Below, in pieces: positions 1 through 7,676 of a DNA stretch of 64,000 nucleotides. Location: NCBI GenBank assembly GCA_034436555.1, contig DAOTUU010000025.1, positions 1-64,000 of the forward strand, written 5' to 3'. A model generated the notes under the pieces. It was not told the origin of the DNA. It made no database searches and worked only from the letters and a program-made list of their open reading frames with translations. The DNA comes from JAFMJV01 sp034436555. GTDB taxonomy: Bacteria > Chloroflexota > Limnocylindria > Limnocylindrales > CSP1-4. A program made the position numbers and the translations under genes. Positions within the stretch are counted from its first letter, which is position 1, and every line of letters begins with the position of its first letter.

Positions 1-174
1 GGCGCGGTGATCGTCGGGCAGCAGCGAATCGAGGTCCACGGGGCGGAGCATCAGCTGGGCGCGATCGGGCCGCTGGAGCCGTGGTCGTCCACCCGGCCGC
101 TCGACCGAGCGGATGTCCGGATCGACGGCGATGTGGAACAGGGGCTCCGAGCGTGGGTCGCGAGACTCATCCAT
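1..174 (-). mobile_element. Transposase N-terminus, cut by the window edge (IS1182-like)
   Basis: The minus strand reads 58 codons from an ATG at 174 to the window edge without a stop. The translation ends in a basic stretch followed by RPVDLDSLLPDDHRA, which resembles the N-terminal opening of IS1182/IS5-superfamily transposases (x-P-V-D-L-x-x-L-L-P-x-D-H). The DDE catalytic core would lie outside the window, so neither the completeness nor the activity of the element can be judged. The terminal inverted repeat should lie to the right of 174, but I could not fix its boundary because its partner is not visible. The family call rests on this short motif only. Confidence 0.55.
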
Positions 175-218
175 GCCGACAGGGTAGCTGCACCCGACCC
201 GAGGATTCTTCACAGCCT

Positions 219-340
219 CTCAGTGGCCGCGGCCGACCCACCTGCGGCGAGGTCGGGCGTTTCGGGCCGGGGGTCCGGGAATCCGGGCCGCTCAGTGGCC
301 ACGGCCGACCCACCTGCGGCGAGGTCGGGCGTTTCGGGCC
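219..340. repeat. Two 50-bp direct repeats in a gene-free stretch
   Basis: Positions 219-268 and 291-340 are identical except for one base (CCGCGG against CCACGG) and are spaced 72 bp apart. They lie between the transposase fragment and the XRE regulator, in 371 bp (175-545) where I see no convincing gene. They could be remnants of an insertion-sequence end or a minisatellite; nothing in them suggests coding. Confidence 0.8.
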
Positions 341-545
341 GCCCAGCGGACCGGACGTGGCCAGCTACGGTGTCATCGTCCCCTGGTCGGCCTGATGGTC
401 GAACTTCCGGGCCATACCCCGTTGGTCTTGGCCGCTCATCGGCCGGGTGGCGTGGCGCGTGTCATGGACCCCATCCACACGCTCGATGAGCCGTGGTCAA
501 GCCGGAGGCAAGTGCCGGCGAAGCGCGGCCCGCCATCCTCTCGCC

Positions 546-1244
546 ATGTCCACCTCCGAGCGTCCAGCACACCGGGGTCGTCGCCGCGGCCGTGAACTCG
601 GTCTACGGCTGGGCGAGGAGATCCGCGTGGCTCGTGTGAACGCCGGACTGGCGCAATCTGTCACGGCTCGCGCATCCGGCATCTCGCGGTCGGCGCTCGG
701 CCGGATCGAGCGCGGCCAGCGCGCATCTGTCGGCCTCGTGGAGCTGTCCACGGTGCTCGCCGTCGTCGGGCTCCGGCTCGGTGCGTCGACCTACCCGGAC
801 GGCGTCGCCCATCGCGATCGCGGGCACCAGCTTGTGGGCCAGGCGACCCGCCGGTTTCTGCCAGCGACGGCGCCGTGGCGGACCGAGGTGCCGTTCCCCA
901 ACGCGGGCGACCATCGGTCGTGGGACCACATGGCGATCCTCGAGGGACAGCGCGTGGCCTTCGAGTGCGAGACGCGGCCGCGTGACGGCCAGGAGCTGCA
1001 GCGACGGATGAGCCAGAAGCGTCGCGACGGCAGTGTGGACCGACTGATCCTCGTGCTCATGGACACGCGGGCCAACCGGCGCTTTCTCGTGGACCACGCG
1101 ACCGAGCTCGCGGCGGACTTCCCCACGCCTGCGCGCGAGGTGCTCCGAGCCCTGGCCGAAGGTCGCCCACCCTCGGGCGACGGGGTCATCCTGGTGCATC
1201 CGCTGCGGCACTCGGCCGATCGGGGCGGTGACTGGGCCACCTGA
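546..1244 (+). CDS. XRE-family helix-turn-helix regulator
   Basis: This 232-residue protein begins with a basic tail followed by a Cro/C1-type helix-turn-helix at about residues 20-75, including the stretch ISRSALGRIERGQRASV typical of recognition helices. The remaining 150 residues are rich in W, R and acidic residues (VAFECETRPRDG, LVLMDTRANRRFLVDH) and may form a sensor or nuclease-like domain that I do not recognise. I chose the ATG at 546 because the frame upstream is Ser/Arg-rich and looks non-coding. No Shine-Dalgarno is evident. It stands alone next to a transposase fragment, so it may belong to mobile DNA. The DNA-binding role is well supported; targets are unknown. Confidence 0.72.
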   Translation: MSTSERPAHRGRRRGRELGLRLGEEIRVARVNAGLAQSVTARASGISRSALGRIERGQRASVGLVELSTVLAVVGLRLGASTYPDGVAHRDRGHQLVGQATRRFLPATAPWRTEVPFPNAGDHRSWDHMAILEGQRVAFECETRPRDGQELQRRMSQKRRDGSVDRLILVLMDTRANRRFLVDHATELAADFPTPAREVLRALAEGRPPSGDGVILVHPLRHSADRGGDWAT

Positions 1245-1424
1245 AGGGTGATACCGAGCCGCCGTCGGTGGGTCACCCAGCGGCCACATCTGACATGCCT
1301 CGGCCAGTGCGGGTCGACTCGGGCCGATGGGTGGCCCCTCGCGACGCACGGGACACGGGCTGGGCCGATGGTCGGCCCGCTGCGACGGATGGGCTTGTCA
1401 GCGCGTCGGCCGTGTCCGCTCGGC

Positions 1425-1590
1425 GGCCGCGGCGCGGGTCGGCGGCCGGGGCGCGGGTGGCGGCCGCGGTGTCGCGTCGGCCTTGTCCGCTCGGCGGCCC
1501 CGGTGCTCGCGGCGGGCCGCGGCGCGGGTCGGCGGCCCGGGGCGCGGGTGGCGGCCGCGGTGTCGCGTCGGCCTTGTCCGCTCGGCGGCC
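1425..1590. repeat. Tandem GC-rich repeat, about 90-bp period
   Basis: A perfect 52-bp copy occurs at 1448-1499 and 1539-1590. The match extends left to about 1425 and 1515 with a one-base indel, giving a period of about 91 bp. The surrounding 1245-1646 is almost pure G+C built from GGCGGCC and GCGGGT words and holds no credible gene. It lies between the stops of the XRE gene and livM and could act as a barrier or terminator, but no single dominant hairpin stands out. Confidence 0.75.
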
Positions 1591-1646
1591 GCGGTGTCGC
1601 GGCGGCCCCGGTGCTCGCGGCGGCCCCGGTGCGGGTGGCGGCTCGC

Positions 1647-2669
1647 CTACCCCGTCGTCCGCCTGCGGAAGAGCCGGTCGAACGAGATCTCGCGCTGGCC
1701 CATGATGCCGCCGGGCCGGAACACGATGACGAGGATGAGGAACGATGCGAGCAGCACGCCATCGAGTCCATACAGCAGCGTCCGGCCCGCGAGGTCGCGC
1801 AGCAGCTCGGTGAGCGCGAACACGAGGAGCGTGCCGATCACGGACCCCGACACCGACCCCATGCCGCCCACCACCAGCATCGTCACGACCTGGAAGGTCA
1901 ATCCGAAGTCGAACACCTTGGGCGAGAACGACGTCAGGAAGTGGGCGTACAGGGAGCCCGCGATGGCCGTGAAGAACGCGGAGATCACGAATGCCTGGAG
2001 CCGCGGACGCAGGACCGGGACGCCGGCCCCCATCGCCGCCCAGCGGTCCCCTCGCTGTGCGAACATCGCCCGGCCGTAGGACGAGCGCTTGATGCGCCAC
2101 ACGACGTACACGGTGAGGACCGCGGCGGCCCAGGCCCACCACATGTCGGTGTACGGCTTCACCCCCGAGAACGTGCGAGACCCGCGCGTGAAGGTGTCGG
2201 CGTTGACCAGGACCACCTCCACGATCACCAGGAAGCCCAGCGTCGCCACGGACACGAACGGCCCCGACAGGCGCATCAGGACGACACCCACGAGCGCGGC
2301 GACACCCGCCACCAGGAGCGCCGCGACGAGCGTCGCCATCAGCCAGCCGGCGGGCACCGGTCCCACCATCCAGTCGAAGCTGACGCCCGCCAGCCAGTCG
2401 GGGAGGTCATCGAGGTAGGAGCGCTTGTCCGCCAGGGAGAGGGTCAGGATGGCCGAGATGTACGCGCCCAGCGCCATGAAGCCGATCTGGCCGAGGGTGA
2501 ACACACCCGTGAAGCCGTTGGCCAGGTTGAGCGCCACGACCAGCACCACGAGGATGCCGATGCGCATCGCGTACGTCTGGAGGACGCTGCCCGCGTACAC
2601 CTCGAGGAGTCCGAGGACCGCGACGAGCACACCCAGGAGGATCGCGCCGTCACGCACACGCGGGCTCAT
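1647..2669 (-). CDS. livM: Branched-chain amino acid ABC transporter permease LivM
   Basis: This 340-residue, strongly hydrophobic protein has about nine to ten predicted membrane segments. The conserved LivM signature NGFTGVFTLGQIGFMALGAY is at residues 51-70, and the late region around VVGGMGSVSGSVIG matches the permease loop that contacts the ATPases. With LivH it forms the membrane channel of a high-affinity importer of leucine, isoleucine, valine or related amino acids. Its ATG overlaps the livH stop by four bases (ATGA), showing translational coupling. It is the last gene of the livG-F-H-M run. Length is within the family range. Confidence 0.93.
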   Translation of the reverse strand: MSPRVRDGAILLGVLVAVLGLLEVYAGSVLQTYAMRIGILVVLVVALNLANGFTGVFTLGQIGFMALGAYISAILTLSLADKRSYLDDLPDWLAGVSFDWMVGPVPAGWLMATLVAALLVAGVAALVGVVLMRLSGPFVSVATLGFLVIVEVVLVNADTFTRGSRTFSGVKPYTDMWWAWAAAVLTVYVVWRIKRSSYGRAMFAQRGDRWAAMGAGVPVLRPRLQAFVISAFFTAIAGSLYAHFLTSFSPKVFDFGLTFQVVTMLVVGGMGSVSGSVIGTLLVFALTELLRDLAGRTLLYGLDGVLLASFLILVIVFRPGGIMGQREISFDRLFRRRTTG

Positions 2670-3640
2670 GGCGTCTCCTCGCGCGCCCGGCCGGCAAGGA
2701 GCCCGTTGGGCCGGAACAGGAGGACCACGATGAGGAACACGAACACGAACGCGTCGCGGTAGGCCGCCAGCTCGCCCGGCAGGAGCGTGTTGATGAGATC
2801 GTGCACCTGGGGCGAGATCGAGTTGCGCGGGATGAGATCGCCGATGCCGAACAGGGCGGTCGGCAGGACCTCCAGGAAGGCCAGCACGTACGCTCCCAGG
2901 ACGGCGCCGGAGAGCGACCCGAAGCCTCCGATGACCGCGGCGATGAACGCCTTGAGCACCGGGGTGAAGCCGAGGTAGGGATTGATCTGGCCCGCCTGGG
3001 TGGCATACAGGAAGCCCGCGATGGCCGCCAGCCCGCACGCGATCGCGAACGCGGTGCCCACCACGCGGTTCACGCGGATGCCCACCAGGCGCGCCGCGGC
3101 GAGGTCCTCCGCTGTCGCCTGCATCGACAGGCCCAGGCGCGTCCGCGTCACGAACACGGTCAGCAGGCCCAGCATCGTCACACCCACGATGAACGACGCG
3201 AGGTTGACCTTGGGGATGGTGATGGAGCCGACACTGACCACGCCGCTCAGCGCCTCCGGCGCGGGGAACGCGATCTGCACCGGTTCGCCCATCAGGCGCG
3301 TGAGCAGCAGCACCCCGTTCTGGAGGATGAGGCCCACCGCGAACGAGGTCAGCAGCAGCGCCACCTCCGGGCCGCCCCGCAGCGGTCGATACGCGACGCG
3401 CTCCATGGCCAGGCCCACGCCGATCGAGCCGATCACCGACATCACGATCGCGACCGGCAGCGGGATGCCCGCCATGAGCGCGAACGCCGCGATGTACGCG
3501 CCCACCATCATCACGTCGCCGTGGGCGAAGTTGATGAGCCGCAGGATGCCGAAGATCATCGCCAGGCCCACGGCCATGAGGGCATACAGGGACCCCGCCG
3601 AGAGGGCGTTGACGACCTGCTGGAGCGCGTAGTCGGTCAT
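2666..3640 (-). CDS. livH: Branched-chain amino acid ABC transporter permease LivH
   Basis: This 324-residue permease of the LivH family carries the hallmark INFAHGD at residues 36-42 and a second conserved block, IGGFGSLSGAVLGA, in the C-terminal third. About eight transmembrane helices are visible. It pairs with LivM in the inner membrane and is driven by LivF and LivG. The start codon overlaps the livF stop (ATGA), and the stop overlaps the livM start. The family also transports amides and urea, so the substrate is not fixed by sequence. No binding protein (LivJ/K) is encoded beside it. Confidence 0.93.
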   Translation of the reverse strand: MTDYALQQVVNALSAGSLYALMAVGLAMIFGILRLINFAHGDVMMVGAYIAAFALMAGIPLPVAIVMSVIGSIGVGLAMERVAYRPLRGGPEVALLLTSFAVGLILQNGVLLLTRLMGEPVQIAFPAPEALSGVVSVGSITIPKVNLASFIVGVTMLGLLTVFVTRTRLGLSMQATAEDLAAARLVGIRVNRVVGTAFAIACGLAAIAGFLYATQAGQINPYLGFTPVLKAFIAAVIGGFGSLSGAVLGAYVLAFLEVLPTALFGIGDLIPRNSISPQVHDLINTLLPGELAAYRDAFVFVFLIVVLLFRPNGLLAGRAREETP

Positions 3641-4398
3641 CCCCGGAACCCCAGGTACGCATCCTCCACGCGGCGGTCGCTCCGGAGCGCCTCCACGGTC
3701 CCCTCGATGGTGATACGCCCGCTCTCCATCACGTATGCCCGATCCGCCACCTCGAGCGCGTGATGGACGTTCTGCTCCACGAGCAGGATGGTGAGGCCCT
3801 GGCGCTTCAGCTCGCCGACCACCTCGAACACGCGCTCCACCATCAGCGGGGCGAGTCCCAGCGAGGGTTCGTCGAGGATGAGCAGGCGCGGCTTCGCCAT
3901 GAGTGCCCGGGCGATGGCGAGCATCTGCTGCTCGCCCCCCGAGAGCGTGCCGCCGGGCTGGTCCATGCGCTCCCGCAGACGCGGGAACAGCTCCGCCATG
4001 CGCTCCATCTCGGCGGCCGATGCCGCGGCCGGACGCTGGACGCCACCGAGCACCAGGTTCTCCCGCACGGTCAGGCGTCCGAACACGCGGCGACCCTCGG
4101 GACAGTGGCTGATGCCCAGCGACACGATGCGGTCGGTCGAGGCGCGGGTGATGTCCTGGCCCTCGTAGACCACGCGGCCCGAGCGCGCCCGCAGCAGGCC
4201 CGAGATCGTCCGGAGCGTGGTGGACTTGCCGGCGCCGTTGGACCCGATGATCGCCACCAGCTCGCCCGCGCCGACCCGGAAGCTCACCCCGTCGAGCGCC
4301 CGGATGTTGCCGTAGTAGACCCGGACGTCGGTCAGCTCGAGCATGGTGGGCGGTTCCGGCATCGTGCGCGCTACAGGATCGGTGCGCGGTTCAAGCAT
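3637..4398 (-). CDS. livF: Branched-chain amino acid ABC transporter ATPase LivF
   Basis: This 253-residue ABC ATPase has Walker A GSNGAGKST (52-60), signature LSGGEQQ from 152 and Walker B with DEP at 176-178. The motif SLGLAPLMVERVFEV is diagnostic of LivF. It hydrolyses ATP in the cytoplasm to power import through LivHM. The ATG at 4398 overlaps the livG stop by 8 bp, but an internal ATG at 4344 (residue 19) sits in an almost identical context (ACCGCCCACCATGCT) and matches the usual family N-terminus better. The true start is therefore uncertain by 18 residues. Confidence 0.92.
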   Translation of the reverse strand: MLEPRTDPVARTMPEPPTMLELTDVRVYYGNIRALDGVSFRVGAGELVAIIGSNGAGKSTTLRTISGLLRARSGRVVYEGQDITRASTDRIVSLGISHCPEGRRVFGRLTVRENLVLGGVQRPAAASAAEMERMAELFPRLRERMDQPGGTLSGGEQQMLAIARALMAKPRLLILDEPSLGLAPLMVERVFEVVGELKRQGLTILLVEQNVHHALEVADRAYVMESGRITIEGTVEALRSDRRVEDAYLGFRG

Positions 4399-5353
4399 GG
4401 TGGGCGGTGCCCAGGTAGGCCGCGACGACGTCCGGGTCGGCGCGCACCGTGGCCGGGTCGCCCTCGGCGATGAGCGACCCGAAGTTGAGCACCTGGATGC
4501 GGTCGGCCAGGTTCATCACCAGCGGGATGTCGTGGGCGATGAACACCAGCGTGAGCCCCAGCTCCGACCGGATGCGTCGGATCAGCTGGAGCAGCGACTC
4601 GGTCTCGGCGGGATTCATGCCCGCGTTGGGCTCGTCCAGCATGAGCACGCGCGGTTCCACCGCGAGCGCGCGCGCGATCTCCAGCCGGCGCTGGTCGCCG
4701 TACGGCAGGCTGCCCGCCTCGCGATCCGCGCGGTCGCCGAGCCCCACCAGGTCCAGCAGCCCGCGCGCCCGGTCCCGGATCTCCACCTCCTGGGCCCGGA
4801 AGGCCCGGGAGGCCAGCATCGTCCGCCAGAAGGACGGCCGGTGTCGCAGCTGGACGCCGATCATCACGTTGTCGATGACCGACAGGTCGCCGAACAGGCG
4901 GATGTTCTGGAACGTGCGCACGATGCCCCGACGGGCGACCTCGTGGCCCGGCAGTCCCACCAGCTCCTCTCCGGCCAGGCGGATCGACCCGGTGGTCGGT
5001 CGGACCATGCACGACAGCAGGTTGAACAGGGTGGTCTTGCCCGCGCCGTTGGGTCCGATGACCGCGTGGATGGTGCCGGGCCACAGATCCAGGTCGTAGC
5101 TGGCCAGGGCGAGCAGGCCGCCGTATCGCTTGGAGATGTCGCGTGCCACGAGCAGCGGCGCGCGACCGGGAACCTCCCCCGCGGGGACGGGACCATCCGG
5201 GGCGAGACCATCCGGCGTGGGTCCGGCCGGCGCGGCCGTGGACGCGACGGAATCGGGGCTGGCGCGCAACAGATGGCCTCGCTGTGGACGACTTGGCTCC
5301 GACCGTCGCCGGCCCTCCCGAACCCTGCGCGACCGATGCGCGGAGGATGCCAC
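4391..5353 (-). CDS. livG: Branched-chain amino acid ABC transporter ATPase LivG
   Basis: From the ATG at 5353 the product has 320 residues. Walker A GPNGAGKTT is at 100-108, the LivG-type signature LPYGDQRRLEIARAL at 216-230, and Walker B LDEPNAGMNP at 239-248. The catalytic part starts near residue 68; what precedes it is a Pro/Gly/Ala tail, so the real start may be a GTG near 5248. It is the second ATPase of the importer. It follows threonine synthase in the same direction after a short gap, which suggests one amino-acid-related transcription unit. Confidence 0.9.
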   Translation of the reverse strand: MASSAHRSRRVREGRRRSEPSRPQRGHLLRASPDSVASTAAPAGPTPDGLAPDGPVPAGEVPGRAPLLVARDISKRYGGLLALASYDLDLWPGTIHAVIGPNGAGKTTLFNLLSCMVRPTTGSIRLAGEELVGLPGHEVARRGIVRTFQNIRLFGDLSVIDNVMIGVQLRHRPSFWRTMLASRAFRAQEVEIRDRARGLLDLVGLGDRADREAGSLPYGDQRRLEIARALAVEPRVLMLDEPNAGMNPAETESLLQLIRRIRSELGLTLVFIAHDIPLVMNLADRIQVLNFGSLIAEGDPATVRADPDVVAAYLGTAHHA

Positions 5354-5425
5354 GCCACCCGTGGCCGCGCAAACCGCGCCGGTCCCCGGGACCCCCGGGT
5401 GACGCTCCCGACCGGGCGCCGGAGG

Positions 5426-6751
5426 CTACACGGCGGTCGCCTCGCCGCGCTCCGTCCACCAGCGCTCGAACGCGTCGAACGAGGGTGCGATGGGCTCCGG
5501 CAGCGGATCGGCCGCATCCTCCAGCACGTCGAGCGTCTTGAGGCCGTTACCGGTGATGACCAGCACCGTCTCGTGGTCGCGCCTGACCGTGCCCGCCTCG
5601 ATGGCCTTGCGGAGCGCGCCCACGGTCACGCCGCCCGCGGTCTCGGTGAGGATGCCCTCGGTCTCCGCGAGCAGGCGGATGGAGTCGATCGTGAGCGCGT
5701 CCTCCACGCCATGGATGCTGCCCTCGGTGGCCGTGGCCAGGCGCACCGCGTAGCCGCCGTCCGCCGGCGAGCCGATGGCCAGCGAGCGGACGATGCCGGT
5801 GGGTCGCTCGACCGGCCGGATGATGTCGGACCCCTCCCCGAAGGCGCTCGCGATGGGGGCACAGCCGGCGCCCTGGCCACCGATGTAGCGCACCTGGCTC
5901 GGCTCCACCAGGCCCACCTCCTCCAGCTCGTGGATGCCCTTGGCCAGCTTGGTGTAGAGCGAGCCCGATGCCAGCGGGGCCACGATCGCCTGGGGCGTGC
6001 GCCAGCCCAGCTGCTGGACGATCTCATGGGCGATGGTCTTGGAGCCCTCGGCGTAGTACGGGCGCAGGTTGACGTTCACGACCGCCCAGCCCTCGAGCTC
6101 GTCGGTGAGCTCCAGGCACAGCCGGTTCACCGCGTCGTAGGGGCCGTCCACGCGCACGATGGTGCCGCCCAGCGCGCGGGCCTGGGCGACCTTGGCGGGC
6201 TCCAGGTCGGCGGGGATGAACACGACCGAGCGAAGGCCGAGGGCGGAGGCCGATCCTGCGACGGACGCCGACAGGTTCCCGGTGCTGGCGCACGCGAGCG
6301 TGGTGAAGCCGAACTCCACGGCACGCGCGGAGGCGACGCCGACCACCCGGTCCTTGAACGAGAGGGTGGGGTTGCGCGAGTCGTCCTTGATCCACAGGCG
6401 GTCCAGCCCGAGACGGGCGGCCAGGCGCGGCGCCGGCGTCAGGGGCGACAGGCCGACACGCAGTCCGCGGGTGGGCAGGGATTCCACGGGGAGGAGCTCC
6501 GCGAAGCGCCAGATGGTGGCTGGACGGGCGTCCAGGAGTTCGCGGGAGAGGCGGCCACGCAGGCCGGCGAGGTCGTAGGTGGCCTCGAGGGGACCGAAAC
6601 ATCGGGTGCACACGAAGATGGGCCCCGACGGATACGGGGTGCCGCAGGCCCGACAACGGAGACCGCTGAAGCCGGGCGTGAACGGGCTCTCCGACGGCGG
6701 GCTGGTGCCGGCCGAGACGTAGGGCTCCGGGCGATGGGTCAGCGATGGCAT
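5426..6751 (-). CDS. thrC: Threonine synthase
   Basis: This 441-residue PLP enzyme converts O-phosphohomoserine to threonine and phosphate. An N-terminal zinc-ribbon-like module has Cys33, Cys36, Cys48 and Cys51. The PLP lysine is Lys133 in NPTLSFKDR, followed by CASTGNLSASVA (phosphate/PLP binding) and a C-terminal ITGNGLKTLDV block. I chose the ATG at 6751 because GAGGAG lies about 8 nt upstream; the frame stays open much further upstream by GC bias. It heads the run that continues into livGFHM. Its 5' region contains a perfect hairpin that may control expression. Confidence 0.92.
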   Translation of the reverse strand: MPSLTHRPEPYVSAGTSPPSESPFTPGFSGLRCRACGTPYPSGPIFVCTRCFGPLEATYDLAGLRGRLSRELLDARPATIWRFAELLPVESLPTRGLRVGLSPLTPAPRLAARLGLDRLWIKDDSRNPTLSFKDRVVGVASARAVEFGFTTLACASTGNLSASVAGSASALGLRSVVFIPADLEPAKVAQARALGGTIVRVDGPYDAVNRLCLELTDELEGWAVVNVNLRPYYAEGSKTIAHEIVQQLGWRTPQAIVAPLASGSLYTKLAKGIHELEEVGLVEPSQVRYIGGQGAGCAPIASAFGEGSDIIRPVERPTGIVRSLAIGSPADGGYAVRLATATEGSIHGVEDALTIDSIRLLAETEGILTETAGGVTVGALRKAIEAGTVRRDHETVLVITGNGLKTLDVLEDAADPLPEPIAPSFDAFERWWTERGEATAV

Positions 6752-6777
6752 GGCATTCGACTCCTCGGGTGAGCGAA

Positions 6778-6809
6778 GGGCCGCGACACGGACTCCGTGA
6801 TCGCGGCCC
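6778..6809 (-). promoter_or_regulatory. Perfect two-step hairpin in the thrC leader
   Basis: GGGCCGCGA (6778-6786) pairs with TCGCGGCCC (6801-6809). Inside, CACGG (6787-6791) pairs with CCGTG (6795-6799), leaving one bulged A and a 3-nt loop. It lies 26 bp before the thrC ATG, so it could be a leader attenuator, a protein-binding site or an RNA stability element. The rest of the 379-bp gap between thrC and the argR-like gene (6752-7130) is GC-rich with repeated GGCCCGCCGC words and no further gene. Confidence 0.5.
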
Positions 6810-7117
6810 ACGACGATGGTGGTGACGGCGCCGTGTGGCGCGCCGGTCGCGACCCTGCTCAGGCCCCTGCCGCGATCGGCGGGGCCCAGGGCATGGCCAT
6901 GTGCGTGTCGTGCGCCGTCATCCACCGGACTATACGGGGTCCGCGCGGACGGTCGCAACGCCGCCGGGCCCGCCGCGGGGCCCGCCGCGTGGCCCGCCGC
7001 GGGGCCGGGAGCCGGGCCGGGAGCCACGCTCGCCCGACCGGACGCGCCCGACCGGACGCCCGCCGGCTCGCGCGCGCGCCCGTCCGAACGGAACTGCATA
7101 ACCGTGCGGTCAAACTG

Positions 7118-7123
7118 TATGCT
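7118..7123 (+). promoter_or_regulatory. -10 hexamer TATGCT for the argR-like gene
   Basis: TATGCT ends 7 nt before the ATG at 7131, placing the likely transcription start at or next to the start codon (leaderless mRNA). Flanking bases CTGCATAACC and GTATGCTGC loosely resemble an ArgR operator half, so autoregulation is possible but unproven. Confidence 0.5.
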
Positions 7124-7130
7124 GCGACGC

Positions 7131-7676
7131 ATGGATGACGGCGTCGCACCGGGACGGCGGCCACCGGGGACGACCCGCGCCGCGAAGCGCGCGCGCCAGC
7201 GCGCGATCCGGGAGGTGGTCGCGCGCCACCCGGTGAACAGCCAGCACGAGTTCGTGGACCTGCTCCTGGAGCAGGGCATCCGGGTCACCCAGGCCACCGT
7301 GAGCCGGGACATCGCGGAGCTCGGCCTGGTGAAGGTGGTCCGCGGCGATCGGCACGTCTACGCCTCTCCGGAGGACGTGGCGCCGGGGCCCCCCGCGAAC
7401 GACGCCGCGCTGCGCCGGCTCCTGGGCGATCACCCGGTGACCTTCCGGCAATCGGGCCTCACCCTGCTGCTCATCTCGACTCCCGGGATGGCGTCCGCGT
7501 TCGCCCAGGCCATCGACGACTCAGGGATCCGGGACCAGGAAGGGACGCTGGCCGGCGACAACACCGTGCTCATCCTGTTCGCGGATGAGGCACGCCTGAT
7601 CCGTTGGTGGGACCGGGTCGAGGATCTGCGGTCCGGCATCGCTCGGGCCGCGACCCCCTCTGAAGGAGGAGCATGA
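7131..7676 (+). CDS. argR: ArgR-family transcriptional regulator
   Basis: This 181-residue protein has the two ArgR domains. An N-terminal winged helix contains QATVSRDIAELGLVKV (54-69) with the DNA-contacting Ser58-Arg59. The C-terminal trimerisation and arginine-binding domain contains GTLAGDNT (138-145). In the family this motif is GTIAGDDT and the Asp pair binds arginine; here the second Asp is Asn144, so ligand specificity or affinity may differ. No arginine genes are nearby. The stop overlaps the start of the next gene (ATGA), so it is translationally coupled to a response regulator, an unusual partner. An in-frame ATG at 7119 lies inside the likely -10 box and is less plausible. Confidence 0.85.
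   Translation: MDDGVAPGRRPPGTTRAAKRARQRAIREVVARHPVNSQHEFVDLLLEQGIRVTQATVSRDIAELGLVKVVRGDRHVYASPEDVAPGPPANDAALRRLLGDHPVTFRQSGLTLLLISTPGMASAFAQAIDDSGIRDQEGTLAGDNTVLILFADEARLIRWWDRVEDLRSGIARAATPSEGGA

Noticed and set aside
4343..6772. An 809-codon plus-strand frame over livG and thrC
   Set aside because: It overlaps two well-supported genes on the other strand and has the same shadow composition.
6752..6950. A threonine-leader-like stretch (VTTIVVG) before thrC, suggesting a leader peptide
   Set aside because: The stretch is in the same open frame as thrC with no stop between, and no separate start with a Shine-Dalgarno is visible, so a classical attenuator leader is not supported.
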